Source: Allopusillimonas sp008369125
Lineage (GTDB): Bacteria; Pseudomonadota; Gammaproteobacteria; Burkholderiales; Burkholderiaceae_B
Reading direction: 5' to 3'
DNA: 64,000 nucleotides
NCBI RefSeq assembly: GCF_008369125.1
Contig: NZ_VOAY01000001.1
Coordinates: forward strand, 310,001-374,000
Position numbers and translations under genes: made by a program. Each line of letters begins with the position of its first letter. Position 1 is the stretch's first letter. This document shows positions 34,953 through 43,588 of this stretch, in pieces. Below the pieces are notes generated by a model. That model was not told the DNA's origin. It worked only from the letters and a program-made list of their open reading frames with translations, and made no database searches.

Positions 34953-35804
34953 TCAGAGATCGGTACGCAGTCGCCACAGTTCAGGGAACAGCACGACGTC
35001 AAGCATTTTACGCAGATAAGAGACGCCTGAGGTACCGCCGGTGCCACGTTTGAACCCAATGATGCGCTCGACCGTAGTGACGTGGCGAAACCGCCACAGA
35101 CGGAAGGCATCTTCAATATCAGTAAGCTTTTCACCCAGCTGGTAGAGATCCCAATATTTGTCGGGTTGACGGTACACGGTAAGCCAGGACTGTTCGACTT
35201 GAGCGCTTTCTGTGTAGGGCTGGGTCCAGTCACGCTCCAGGTATTCAGCAGGAACGGGTATGCCTTGGCGATGTAGCGCTTTCAGTGCTTCGTCATAAAG
35301 TGACGGCGAGTTCAATGCCTCTGTGACTTGAGCCAACAGATCTGGGCGGTGTGCATGCGGCTTGAGCATGGCCGCATTTTTATTGCCCAGACAAAATTCG
35401 ATCTGGCGGTACTGATAGCTTTGAAATCCGCTCGACTGGCCCAGGTAGGGGCGCAGGGCGGAGTATTCAGGTGGTGTCATGGTGGCCAGTACGTCCCAGG
35501 CATGTACCAGTTGCTCCATGATTTTGCTGACGCGGGCCAGCATTTTGAAACAGGGCTGTAATCTATCTTGAGCCAGATTGTTCAGGGCACCTCGTAATTC
35601 GTGCAGCATGAGCTTCATCCACAGTTCACTGGTTTGATGCTGCACGATAAAGAGCATTTCATTGTGCTCGGGAGAAATGGGGTGTTGCGCGCTCAGTAAT
35701 TCGTCTAAATGCAGGTAGTCGCCGTAACTCATATCTTTGGAGAAATCGAGGCGGGCCTTTTCCTGATCAACAATATCAGAGGGGTCAATATGGGGTTCAG
35801 TCAT
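34953..35804 (-). CDS. kynA: Tryptophan 2,3-dioxygenase
   Basis: Haem enzyme that opens the indole ring of tryptophan to N-formylkynurenine, first step of the kynurenine pathway. It has 283 residues. The proximal haem-ligand histidine is His241 in HVTTVERIIGFKRGTGG; SYGDYLHLDELLSAQHP near the N-terminus and the YRQIEFCLGNKN segment are conserved. ATG 35804 gives the usual N-terminus MTEPHIDP. It lies 7 nt downstream of kynB in a two-gene operon. kynU, the next step, is not in the window. Confidence 0.95.
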   Translation of the reverse strand: MTEPHIDPSDIVDQEKARLDFSKDMSYGDYLHLDELLSAQHPISPEHNEMLFIVQHQTSELWMKLMLHELRGALNNLAQDRLQPCFKMLARVSKIMEQLVHAWDVLATMTPPEYSALRPYLGQSSGFQSYQYRQIEFCLGNKNAAMLKPHAHRPDLLAQVTEALNSPSLYDEALKALHRQGIPVPAEYLERDWTQPYTESAQVEQSWLTVYRQPDKYWDLYQLGEKLTDIEDAFRLWRFRHVTTVERIIGFKRGTGGTSGVSYLRKMLDVVLFPELWRLRTDL

Positions 35805-35811
35805 GGCTTGA

Positions 35812-36459
35812 TCAGCTGGAAACAGGGTTGGGTAGCATACGCAGTATGGCGCGTACAGGGCTGGCATCGGCCTGAACCAAAGCCAGTGGCAGGGCGATAA
35901 GCTCGTAGTCGCCGGCAGGCACGTTGTCAAGTACAAGGTTCTCAAGTACGCGCATGTCGTGCTGTCTGATCGCCTGATGGCTATCGAGTGTTTTGCTGGC
36001 GGCGGGATCAATGCTGGGTGTGTCGAGACCAATTAACACGACGCCCATGCCTGCAAGATAATGGACGGTCTCAGGGGCAAATGCGGTAAAGCTGTCGACC
36101 CACGCGTCGACGGTTGCTTTTATGCACGTGCGGACCAGAATGCGGCTTGGCGCTTGGTGCATGTACGGGGCAAGATCAGCGACGGTGATCAGGGGATGTG
36201 AGCCCAGCACGTGAATGACCCGACAGGGCCCGAGAAAGGGCTCCAGCGCCAATTGACCAACGGGCAAGCCGTCTGGGCTGTAATGTAATGGGGCGTCAGC
36301 GTGAGCACCAACGTGAGGCGAAAGCGTGATGGCGCTGACGTTGACGGGGCAGTCAGCGCTTAGCCGGGCGCTCCAGCGCTGGGTGTAGGGGGTATCGCCG
36401 GGGAAAACAGGCGATGCGGTAGAGATTGGGGGAGAGATGTCCCATAGCATTTGTGACAT
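35812..36459 (-). CDS. kynB: Kynurenine formamidase
   Basis: Metal-dependent cyclase-family hydrolase that removes formate from N-formylkynurenine. It has 215 residues. The HxGxHxDxP metal motif is complete (His49, His53, Asp55 in HVGAHADAP). The MSQMLWDISPPIS start fits the family. I choose ATG 36459 because a ggaaa ribosome-binding sequence precedes it; an ATG four codons upstream has none. First gene of the kynBA operon. Confidence 0.93.
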   Translation of the reverse strand: MSQMLWDISPPISTASPVFPGDTPYTQRWSARLSADCPVNVSAITLSPHVGAHADAPLHYSPDGLPVGQLALEPFLGPCRVIHVLGSHPLITVADLAPYMHQAPSRILVRTCIKATVDAWVDSFTAFAPETVHYLAGMGVVLIGLDTPSIDPAASKTLDSHQAIRQHDMRVLENLVLDNVPAGDYELIALPLALVQADASPVRAILRMLPNPVSS

Positions 36460-36515
36460 GGCGGTTTCCATTGCAGCGCGAGGCGCTGCAAACCATGCTA
36501 CTACAGTTTGAAAAC

Positions 36516-37193
36516 TTAGATCTGCCCCCGTTCGGCTAGCGAGATGGCGTCGGTGCCTGCGATGATCAGGTGATCAAGCAGGCGAATGTCGACCAGCGCC
36601 AGGGCGTGCTTGAGGTGACGGGTAAGTGCCAGATCTGCCTGGCTGGGCTGGGCCACGCCCGATGGGTGATTGTGGGCAAGAATGAGGGCGGCAGCGTGGT
36701 GACGCAGGCCGGCCTTAATGACCTCACGCGGGTAGATCGAGGCCTGAGCCAGCGTGCCGCGCGATACCTCTTCGGTGGTGATCAGCCGTAGCTGGTTGTC
36801 TAGATAAAGGGCAATGCAATGTTCGATCTGCAGATGGCCTAGCTTGGCGGAGCAATAGTGCTTGACGCGTTGCGGCTGATCTAACGCCTGACCAGTTTTC
36901 AGGTCTTCTTCTAAGGCACGGCGGTTCAGCTCATTGATTGCCAGTAGCTCGCAGGTTTTGGCTGCGCCCAGGCCATGAATGCGCATCAAGGCTTGTGGGT
37001 CAGCCGATAGCAGCCCGCGCAAGCCATTGAATTGTTCGATTAACCGGTGCCCCAGGGCAACGGCATCGCAGCCCTTGATGCCCGTGCGCAGTATGATGGC
37101 CAGCAGCTCGGGCGAGGTTAATACATGAGCGCCGTGAGTGAGCAGACGCTCTCTTGGGCGCTCGGTTTTCAGCGATGTTGTGTGGGATGTCAT
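36516..37193 (-). CDS. radC: RadC family JAB/MPN domain protein
   Basis: 225-residue protein with an N-terminal helix-hairpin-helix-like region (RIHGLGAAKTCELLA) and a C-terminal JAB1/MPN metalloprotease fold. The metal site is complete: His174 and His176 in HNHPSG, and Asp187. RadC was once tied to DNA repair; its real function is not established. It lies upstream of kynBA on the same strand with a gap of about 56 nt and could be co-transcribed. Confidence 0.92.
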   Translation of the reverse strand: MTSHTTSLKTERPRERLLTHGAHVLTSPELLAIILRTGIKGCDAVALGHRLIEQFNGLRGLLSADPQALMRIHGLGAAKTCELLAINELNRRALEEDLKTGQALDQPQRVKHYCSAKLGHLQIEHCIALYLDNQLRLITTEEVSRGTLAQASIYPREVIKAGLRHHAAALILAHNHPSGVAQPSQADLALTRHLKHALALVDIRLLDHLIIAGTDAISLAERGQI

Positions 37194-37307
37194 AAGAGGC
37201 TCCAGATTTGGAGATCAGTAACAGCCCACTACAGTGACAGATTTTGGCCGCAGATTCTTGCGCAGTGAAAGCTTTTATCCGCCCCGAAGCCTACCCTGGT
37301 ATTGCAG

Positions 37308-37817
37308 TTAATAGCTACCCATGTAGTCACGTTTGCCTATGGCCAGCCCGTTATGGCGCAAGATACCGTATGCAGTAGTTACATGAAAGAAAAATTGCGG
37401 CAGGCCGTAGCTGACCAGATAGGTTTGCCCACTGAGCTTCTTTTCTTTAGGGGTGCCTGGGCGCAATACGATTTCGCGTGTTTCGCTGCCTTCAAACTGT
37501 GACGCGTCGACGGTATCCAGAAACGCCAGGGTTTGGTCTATAAGCGCACAGAGGTCGGCAAAGGTTTTCTCTTTGCCGTCAAACACGGGTACTTCAATAC
37601 CTGCCAGGCGGGCCGTGACGCCACGCGCAAAATCGGCGGCAACCTGTACCTGCTTTGCCATCGGAAACATATCAGGATACAGACGCGCCTGTAAGAATGC
37701 GTCTGGGTCTATCGATTTTTCAGCCGAATGTGAGTCGGCCTTGTTAAGTATGGTTTTGAGCGCTGTCAGCATTTGCTTGAAGACAGGAACAGACTGGGTA
37801 AACATCGCGCTAGTCAA
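37308..37817 (-). CDS. DUF1993 family protein
   Basis: About 169-residue soluble, mostly helical protein of the DUF1993 family (unknown function, DinB-like four-helix bundle in related proteins). Recognised from MFTQSVPVFKQMLTALKTIL at the start and the C-terminal YGLPQFFFHVTTAYGILRHN segment. TTG 37817 has an aaggaa site 6 nt upstream, while the ATG four codons later (37805) has none at normal distance, so I favour the TTG start. It stands alone. Confidence 0.8.
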   Translation of the reverse strand: MTSAMFTQSVPVFKQMLTALKTILNKADSHSAEKSIDPDAFLQARLYPDMFPMAKQVQVAADFARGVTARLAGIEVPVFDGKEKTFADLCALIDQTLAFLDTVDASQFEGSETREIVLRPGTPKEKKLSGQTYLVSYGLPQFFFHVTTAYGILRHNGLAIGKRDYMGSY

Positions 37818-38087
37818 GATAATTCCTTGGTTGGGATGAGGGCGGCGGGCATGCAAAGACCGCACGACTAAAATGCCAGATGACTATAGCAGAAGCGGAT
37901 TTCACTGCTTGTCGGAACCCGCAAAAATTGTTTAAAGCTCGATGACCGTTCACTTAGGGCGGCAATGTGCACGCGTTGTGGGCCAGCAGGCGCTTGCGTG
38001 GCCGCCGGCGTTTTGGGGATGAAATGTGCATTGTTCTAAGTAGCTCTAAAATAGGGCCATGCAAACCTCTCTCTACGGTGACAGATT

Positions 38088-38564
38088 TTGACCACGACGA
38101 CTGATTCAGTAAACGCAATTGTCCGCCCTGATTCTTACCTGACGCTGCATTACCGCATACTGCTGGTAACGGGCCCTGCCGCGGGTTCAGTATTTGCCGA
38201 TACGTTTGATGGCAATCCGGCCACGCTGCAAATGGGCTCGGGGCAATGGGCCCCAGGTATAGAAAACGCTCTGCTAGGTCGTGCCGAGGGCGAGCGGTTT
38301 TCCGTCGATTTGGTGGCTGCTGATGCGTATGGTGATCGCAACGCTGATCTTATTCAATGGGTTAGTCGCAAAACCGTCGACCAGAATGCCGAGCCAGGCA
38401 CCGAGTTCGAGGCTGGCGACGTGGTCGAGTTTGTGGCGCCCAATGGTGGTCGCTATTCGGGCGTGCTCAAGCAACTGAACGAAGACGCGGCACTATTTGA
38501 CTTTAATCACCCGCTTGCGGGGGCCAATCTGCATGTTGAGATGGCTTTACTGGGGGTTTTGTAA
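38088..38564 (+). CDS. fkpB: FKBP-type peptidyl-prolyl isomerase (SlpA-like)
   Basis: Cytoplasmic proline isomerase/chaperone of 158 residues of the SlyD/SlpA kind. The FKBP core is seen in LTLHYRILL, DTFDGNPATLQMGSGQWAPGI and LLGRAEGERFSVDLVAADAYGD; the inserted flap domain follows, ending in FDFNHPLAGANLHVEMALLGV. No ATG is available near the conserved start, so I use TTG 38088 with ggtga upstream. It overlaps ispH by one base (TAATG); the fkpB-ispH pairing is widespread in proteobacteria. Confidence 0.92.
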   Translation: MTTTTDSVNAIVRPDSYLTLHYRILLVTGPAAGSVFADTFDGNPATLQMGSGQWAPGIENALLGRAEGERFSVDLVAADAYGDRNADLIQWVSRKTVDQNAEPGTEFEAGDVVEFVAPNGGRYSGVLKQLNEDAALFDFNHPLAGANLHVEMALLGVL

Positions 38565-39538
38565 TGGCTGGTGTTATCCCTCGCCAAGTGGGGGCTGAGG
38601 TTGTTCTGGCTCAGCCTCGTGGCTTTTGCGCTGGTGTAGACCGCGCCATCGATATCGTTGAGCGCGCGCTCGAACTGCATGGTGCGCCCATCTACGTGCG
38701 CCATGAAATCGTGCACAACCGCTATGTGGTGCAAGATTTGCGCAATAAAGGCGCTATTTTTATTGAACAGCTGGAAGAGGCGCCTGCGGGTGCTATTGTG
38801 GTGTTTTCGGCGCATGGGGTTTCCAAGGCCGTGCGCGAAGATGCTGAAAAGCTTGGCCTTAAAGTATTTGATGCTACGTGTCCTCTGGTAACAAAGGTAC
38901 ACATGGAAGTGTCACGCATGCGAGCTGCAGGGCGCGAGATCATCATGATTGGCCACCGGGGGCATCCCGAAGTTGAGGGTACCCTGGGCCAGGCTGATGG
39001 TGGCATGTATCTTGTCGAAACGCCTGCTGATGTGGCGGCTCTTCAGGTTACCAACCCTGAAAACCTGGCCTTTGTCACCCAAACCACCTTATCGGTGGAT
39101 GACGCGGCCATTGTGGCCCAAGCCCTGCGAGATCGCTTCCCTGCTATTGTTGAACCCAAGAAGAGCGATATCTGTTATGCGACGCAAAACCGCCAGGATG
39201 CCGTAAAAATCATGGCACCAGCTTGCGATCTGGTGCTGGTGGTGGGCAGCCCGAACAGTTCTAACTCAAACCGACTGCGTGAGGTGGCTGAACGCAAGGG
39301 CGCCGCTGCTTACCTTATTGATGACCCTGCTCAAATTGACCCAGCCTGGTTGGGCGGTGTGAAGCGTGTGGGCGTCACAGCTGGTGCATCAGCGCCTGAG
39401 GTGTTGGTGGAGCAGGTTATTGCGCGTCTGAAAGAACTGGGGGCAGTATCGGTACGTACGCTTGAAGGGGCACCTGAAAACGTAGCCTTCCCGCTGCCCA
39501 AAGAGTTGTCGCGCAAGCTTGTAAAGGCCGAATCATGA
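38564..39538 (+). CDS. ispH: 4-hydroxy-3-methylbut-2-enyl diphosphate reductase
   Basis: Iron-sulfur enzyme of the last MEP-pathway step, making IPP and DMAPP. It has 324 residues. The three cluster cysteines are present: Cys22 (PRGFCAGVDRA), Cys106 (FDATCPLVTKVH) and Cys204 (SDICYATQNRQ). It overlaps fkpB upstream by one base and maiA downstream by four (ATGA), so the three genes form a tightly coupled operon. Confidence 0.96.
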   Translation: MAGVIPRQVGAEVVLAQPRGFCAGVDRAIDIVERALELHGAPIYVRHEIVHNRYVVQDLRNKGAIFIEQLEEAPAGAIVVFSAHGVSKAVREDAEKLGLKVFDATCPLVTKVHMEVSRMRAAGREIIMIGHRGHPEVEGTLGQADGGMYLVETPADVAALQVTNPENLAFVTQTTLSVDDAAIVAQALRDRFPAIVEPKKSDICYATQNRQDAVKIMAPACDLVLVVGSPNSSNSNRLREVAERKGAAAYLIDDPAQIDPAWLGGVKRVGVTAGASAPEVLVEQVIARLKELGAVSVRTLEGAPENVAFPLPKELSRKLVKAES

Positions 39539-40182
39539 AGCTCTATAGCTTTTTTCGCAGCTCGGCGGCCTACCGTGTGCGTATTGCGCTCAATCTTAAA
39601 GGGCTAAGCTACGAAACCATACCGGTGCACCTGACCAAGCAAGGTGGTCAGCAGTTTTCAGAGACTTACCGGCATCTGAATCCGGCGCAACTGGTTCCTA
39701 CGTTGATCGATGATGAGCTTGCCATCGGGCAGTCTGTGGCAATACTCGAATACCTCGAAGAAACGCATCCGGAGCCCGCGCTGCTTCCTAGCGACGCAGC
39801 CGGGCGCGCCCGTGTGCGCGCCATCATGCAGTCCATTGCCTGCGATATTCATCCACTTAATAATTTACGGGTGCTTAAGTATCTGAAGCATGAGCTGGGC
39901 GTCGGTAATGAACAACGCGATGACTGGTACAGGCACTGGATTGCCATAGGCCTGGAAGCCGTCGAGCGTATGTTGGCTGACAGCGCCGACACCGGGCTTT
40001 TTTGCCATGGCGACACACCGGGGCTGGCTGATACGCTGTTGGTGCCCCAAATGGCCAATGCGCGCCGCCTGGGCTGTGATGAGAACGCCATCCCTACCAT
40101 CGTGCGCATCGACAAGGCCTGCATGGAGCTGGAGGCATTTCGCCTTGCAGCGCCAGATAATCAGCCAGATGCCGAAGTTTAA
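39535..40182 (+). CDS. maiA: Maleylacetoacetate isomerase (zeta-class GST)
   Basis: Glutathione-dependent isomerase of 215 residues that converts maleylacetoacetate to fumarylacetoacetate in tyrosine/homogentisate degradation, or maleylpyruvate to fumarylpyruvate. The zeta-class motif SSAAYRVRIALNLKG starts at residue 9, and the helical C-terminal domain has the DIHPLNNLRVLKYL segment. The other genes of tyrosine degradation are not in the window. The start overlaps the ispH stop (ATGA). Confidence 0.88.
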   Translation: MKLYSFFRSSAAYRVRIALNLKGLSYETIPVHLTKQGGQQFSETYRHLNPAQLVPTLIDDELAIGQSVAILEYLEETHPEPALLPSDAAGRARVRAIMQSIACDIHPLNNLRVLKYLKHELGVGNEQRDDWYRHWIAIGLEAVERMLADSADTGLFCHGDTPGLADTLLVPQMANARRLGCDENAIPTIVRIDKACMELEAFRLAAPDNQPDAEV

Positions 40183-40277
40183 ATGCTTGCCTAACCTAGC
40201 CCGAGCGGCAGTTGGCCCTAAACTAGCTTGAGCTGAGCTCGATTTGGATTAGGAGTGCAGCCTAATCTAACGTGGTC

Positions 40278-40308
40278 TGAGCCAGAGTGCGTCTCTGGCT
40301 CAAGTTTT
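40278..40308 (+). terminator. Terminator of the fkpB-ispH-maiA operon
   Basis: The stem tgagccagag / ctctggctca (10 bp) with loop tgcgt is followed by agtttta. Confidence 0.75.
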
Positions 40309-40364
40309 ATGTTGAGCTGGAGTCTGAGCAGGAGCCTGGCCCAAGCTTAGCCTGAACTTGAGCC

Positions 40365-40444
40365 TAACTAACTTTGAGTCTAACTAACTTTGAACGTAAC
40401 TAACTTTGAACGTAACTAACTTTGATCCTAATCTGACCTTGGGC
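40365..40444. repeat. 16-bp tandem repeat (TAACTAACTTTGANNN)
   Basis: Four units at 40365, 40381, 40397 and 40413 share taactaactttga, with variable last three bases (gtc, acg, acg, tcc). A fifth, degenerate unit (taatctgaccttgggc) follows at 40429. The flanks carry more decayed copies. It lies between convergent genes. Confidence 0.88.
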
Positions 40445-40527
40445 TTAGCCTGACCTTGAGGCGAGCCTGTTTAGGCCTGAGGCTTTTGATCTGGTCGAAT
40501 CAGGCGTAAGGATCAGACGCGAGCAGT

Positions 40528-41136
40528 TCAGTTTGCGCTTTGTTGGTTTGCAGCCCACATTTTGATGTGTGGGAAGCGGTCAAAACCCCAGAAGGCCTCG
40601 TTATCCATAATTACAAAGGGTGAGCCAAATACGCCGCGGGCCATCGCGTCGGCCACGTCCTGTTTTAGCTCGGTTTTGATGCTGTCGCTGGCCATACCTG
40701 CGGCCACTGCTTCGACATCCGCACCGGCTTGGGCGGCCACATCCAAAACAACCGGCCCCTCCCGAATGTCTTTGCCTTGCGCAAAATAGGCGCTGAAGAT
40801 GCGTTTGGCAAAGTCGGCGGCCAGTTCCATGCTTTGACCGCGCAGAAACACGGTGGCGCGTGCAGCGGCTAGCGTGCTGATCGGAAATGACTCGGGGGTC
40901 GCATAGGGGATATCAAACAGGCTGGCGGTGCGAGCGAAGTCGTGCAATGCGTACTCACCCTTTAGCGGCACCTGAATCAGCGGCACGCTGCCCATGGCCT
41001 GGAACATCGGCCCCAGCAGTATCGGGCGCCAATTGACACTGCGCCCCAGTTCGGCGGCCAACGCCTCTATTTGAGTACTGGCCAAATAGCCATAGGGCGA
41101 CGAAAAATCAAAGTAGAAGTCCAGGTGTTTTGTCAT
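40528..41136 (-). CDS. 2-hydroxychromene-2-carboxylate isomerase-like protein (DsbA/kappa GST fold)
   Basis: Thioredoxin-fold protein of 202 residues of the HCCA isomerase family, glutathione-dependent enzymes first known from naphthalene degradation. The family start DFYFDFSSPYGYLAS supplies the serine at position 12 or 13 that contacts glutathione; RPILLGPMFQAMG and GVFGSPFVIMDNEAFWG are also characteristic. No aromatic degradation genes adjoin it, so the real substrate is unknown. ATG 41136. It converges on maiA. Confidence 0.85.
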   Translation of the reverse strand: MTKHLDFYFDFSSPYGYLASTQIEALAAELGRSVNWRPILLGPMFQAMGSVPLIQVPLKGEYALHDFARTASLFDIPYATPESFPISTLAAARATVFLRGQSMELAADFAKRIFSAYFAQGKDIREGPVVLDVAAQAGADVEAVAAGMASDSIKTELKQDVADAMARGVFGSPFVIMDNEAFWGFDRFPHIKMWAANQQSAN

Positions 41137-41281
41137 GAGTGTCTCGTTATGGTGTTGGCTGCAGGGGCAGCAGATTATGGGAATGAAAGGCCAACCGACG
41201 CGATGCGCTCATGCCGGTGTTTCGCCGCGCTCGCTTTGTCTGTGATAATACCGGATTAACCATTTAGTTCTGCGGGGAATC

Positions 41282-42730
41282 ATGAAAAAGACAACGGGCG
41301 TTATTGCGGTAATCGTTGTGCTGGGTGCTGGCTATGCCGGTACTACCTGGTACATGGGAAAGCGTATTCAGAGCGAGTATGAACGCGTTATCGCCACGGC
41401 TAATGAACGTATGAAAGAATTCGCCGGAATCGGCCAGCCAGCCAGTGCACCTTCGCTTGCGCTGACCAGCTACGATCGCGGGTTCTTCTCCTCTGAAGCG
41501 GTTTACACCATTACGGCAACGGCAGAAGAGGGCAAACCGCTTGAGTTTCGTCTGCACGATCACATTTCGCACGGGCCTTTTCCGGTAACTGCACTTAAGG
41601 CTGGCAAGCCTGCTCCCATGCTTGCCGATATTACGTCGCAGCTGGTATCTACACCGTCTGTGCAGCCGTGGTTTGATGCGGTTACCAATAAAAATCAGCC
41701 GCCGCTGCATGCTGCAACGTACCTCGGTTTCTCTGGCACGGGGCAAAGTGTCTGGACGGTAGAACCGGCCTCGTTCTCTCAAGATGGCGTAGCCATTGAG
41801 CTTAGCGGCGGCGCTTTTACCATCGACTTAAGTAACCAGTATCAAAACACTGATACAAAAGGCAAGTTTGGCTCAGTGGTCGCGGTTGATGAAGAGGCAG
41901 GTGACACCATGCGCGTCGCCAATATTGAGTTCGCAGGTACTTCTGAACAGGCCGAAGAGAAGTCTGTTCGCACGCATAACAGGGCCACTGTTGAAAGTGT
42001 AGTCATCGAGAACCCCGACAAAGACACTGTCACGCTCAAAAACCTGGCTATGCAAGTTAATGGCGAGCAAAAGGGAGACCTTATCGATGCAACCGTAGCC
42101 TACACCTTCGGTAGCATTCAGTCGGGCGCGGCCGAACTGGGTAGCATTTCTGTCAATGGCGAACTCAAACGTCTGGACATCAAAGCCTTCGTCGATTTAG
42201 GAAACACCTATGACGCCATGATGGTCAGGCAAGGGGTTACCAGCCCGGATGACCTGGATCTCACACCCGAAGACGAAGCGGTGCTGCGCGAAAAATCACT
42301 GGTCTTGCTAAAGCCCAATCCATTGGTCACTGCCGGTCCTATCATTTGGAAAAACAGCAGCGGTCAAACTGAAGCGATGCTGTCGCTCGATATGGTTGAG
42401 CCTAAAGACGGCGACGCTGCGGCGGGCTTTGATGTGCTGTTGCCGCAGATCGTGAAAAAAGCTGATCTGAACGTAAGCGTTTCAAAATCGATGATGGTTC
42501 AGGCATTTAGCCAAACTGGCACTGATGACGCAGAGCGTGAGCAGTTGGCCGCCATGGGTGGCATGCTCTATGACCAGTATGTATCGCGCCTGCAGGGCTT
42601 GGGGTTTGTCAGTGTGCAGGATGACACCGCCAAGCTTGCAATCGTTTACGAAAAGGCGATGTTCAACGTAAACGGTAAAACGATGACGCCCGAAGAGTTC
42701 ATGCAGCGGGCAATAATGCTCGCCATGTAG
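41282..42730 (+). CDS. DUF945 family protein (YdgA-like)
   Basis: 482-residue protein with a single N-terminal membrane anchor (about residues 5-22) and a large predicted periplasmic part rich in beta strands. It matches the DUF945 pattern: MGKRIQSEYERVI after the anchor, LTSYDRGFFSSEAVYTI, then repeats of short hydrophobic strands, and the late AKLAIVYEKAMFNVNGK. E. coli relatives YdgA and YihF have no settled function. ATG 41282 has a gggga site. It ends at a hairpin shared with the convergent neighbour. Confidence 0.82.
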   Translation: MKKTTGVIAVIVVLGAGYAGTTWYMGKRIQSEYERVIATANERMKEFAGIGQPASAPSLALTSYDRGFFSSEAVYTITATAEEGKPLEFRLHDHISHGPFPVTALKAGKPAPMLADITSQLVSTPSVQPWFDAVTNKNQPPLHAATYLGFSGTGQSVWTVEPASFSQDGVAIELSGGAFTIDLSNQYQNTDTKGKFGSVVAVDEEAGDTMRVANIEFAGTSEQAEEKSVRTHNRATVESVVIENPDKDTVTLKNLAMQVNGEQKGDLIDATVAYTFGSIQSGAAELGSISVNGELKRLDIKAFVDLGNTYDAMMVRQGVTSPDDLDLTPEDEAVLREKSLVLLKPNPLVTAGPIIWKNSSGQTEAMLSLDMVEPKDGDAAAGFDVLLPQIVKKADLNVSVSKSMMVQAFSQTGTDDAEREQLAAMGGMLYDQYVSRLQGLGFVSVQDDTAKLAIVYEKAMFNVNGKTMTPEEFMQRAIMLAM

Positions 42731-42740
42731 TGTGCTAAAG

Positions 42741-42770
42741 AGCAGGGCGGCCAGCAAGTGCCGCCCTGTT
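42741..42770. terminator. Bidirectional terminator hairpin
   Basis: The stem agcagggcgg / ccgccctgtt (10 bp, one G-T) with a 10-nt loop lies between the convergent DUF945 and DUF4168 genes. T tracts are short on both sides. Confidence 0.55.
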
Positions 42771-42779
42771 AAGCAGTAT

Positions 42780-43160
42780 TTACTTCACCATACCTTTTAC
42801 GCGCTGTGCCAGCTTGGGGTCTTGCTGCAGTGCCTGGTTGATGCCGTTAAATTGGTCTACCGTCATGCCTTCGTCGTGTACCGCCTTGACCATTTTCTGG
42901 TCGGCCTCTTCAAAAACTTGCTTTTTGGTTGGCTCATCCGGTGCTGACTGCAGCTTGGGTGTGTATTCTTGAGAAAGCATTACAACCTTTTGCGACGCAC
43001 TCACAAAGCGTTCAAGTTGCGCATCGGAGTAATCTGGAGCGGGCACCGTTGTGGCTGGCAGGTTTGAGTCGGGCGCGGCTTGTTGCGCCATAGCGGCTCC
43101 GCTTGCCAGGCTGGCTGCGAGCAGGCATGAAGTAATGGCGATGCTGATCCGTTTTTGCAT
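42780..43160 (-). CDS. DUF4168 family secreted protein
   Basis: 126-residue exported protein of unknown function. Residues 1 to about 24 are a Sec signal peptide ending in AMA before QQA. The mature part is helical and charged, with VSASQKVVMLSQEYTPKLQ and MTVDQFNGINQALQQDPKLAQRV, as in DUF4168. ATG 43160 has a very good aaggag ribosome-binding site 6 nt upstream; the frame extends upstream without support. Probably periplasmic. Confidence 0.8.
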   Translation of the reverse strand: MQKRISIAITSCLLAASLASGAAMAQQAAPDSNLPATTVPAPDYSDAQLERFVSASQKVVMLSQEYTPKLQSAPDEPTKKQVFEEADQKMVKAVHDEGMTVDQFNGINQALQQDPKLAQRVKGMVK

Positions 43161-43360
43161 GGAATCTCCTTTCATGCGGTAAGTGAGCTTCCATGATGAC
43201 AACAAACGGCGCCATTACAAGGTATACGGTGTGCGCAGACTTATCGAGGGGCAACCTCAAGTAACGTCATCATCCCGAAAAGCGGTCAAACCGTGACCTC
43301 TCGTCGGAAATCGGCATAACTCTTACGTTTGGACAACATGCTCACGTGTTGTTCCCAGGG

Positions 43361-43383
43361 TTATACACAGCCTCTGTGGATAA
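43361..43383. promoter_or_regulatory. Inverted pair of perfect DnaA boxes
   Basis: TTATACACA (43361-43369) and TGTGGATAA (43375-43383, reading TTATCCACA on the minus strand) both match the TTATNCACA consensus and are 5 nt apart. They also form an imperfect hairpin. No replication-initiation gene is nearby. Confidence 0.55.
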
Positions 43384-43407
43384 GAATGGCTGTGCTTGCC
43401 CAGCCCG

Positions 43408-43560
43408 GCGAAGCCGAGCCGAGCCGAAGCCGAAGCCGAGCTGAAGCCGAGCTGAAGCCGAAGCCGAGCCGAAGCCGATCTGAGCTGAAGCAGAAACCGA
43501 GCCGAAGCCGATCTGAGCTGAAGCAGAAACCGAGCCAGGCCGGGCCGGACCTAAGCCGAA
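43408..43560. repeat. 6-bp tandem array (GCCGAA/GCCGAG) with a 33-bp duplication
   Basis: Units of gccgaa, gccgag and gctgaa run for about 150 nt. Inside, a 33-bp block (43468-43500) is repeated exactly at 43501-43533, each containing gccgatctgagctgaagc. The array ends about 30 nt before the antiporter stop codon. Confidence 0.88.
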
Positions 43561-43588
43561 GCCTAGCCCAAGCCCACCCCAGCTCAGT

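Larger units (their letters stand above)
40183..40527. other. Low-complexity intergenic region after maiA
   Basis: About 345 nt between convergent genes. It holds a terminator (40278-40308) and an array of 16-bp repeats (40365-40444) set in a larger stretch of related, degenerate wording around the words cctgag, cttgag and taactaa. No gene. Confidence 0.7.
43161..43588. other. Intergenic region with DnaA boxes and 6/33-bp repeats
   Basis: About 430 nt between the DUF4168 start and the antiporter stop, both on the minus strand. The left part must hold the DUF4168 promoter. It contains an inverted pair of DnaA boxes (43361-43383) and then a low-complexity array (43408-43560). A 140-codon plus-strand frame exists only because the array has no stop codons. 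Confidence 0.7.

Noticed and set aside
43361..43383. Chromosomal replication origin
   Set aside because: Only two DnaA boxes, no A/T-rich unwinding region and no dnaA, dnaN, gyrB, rpmH or parAB nearby.
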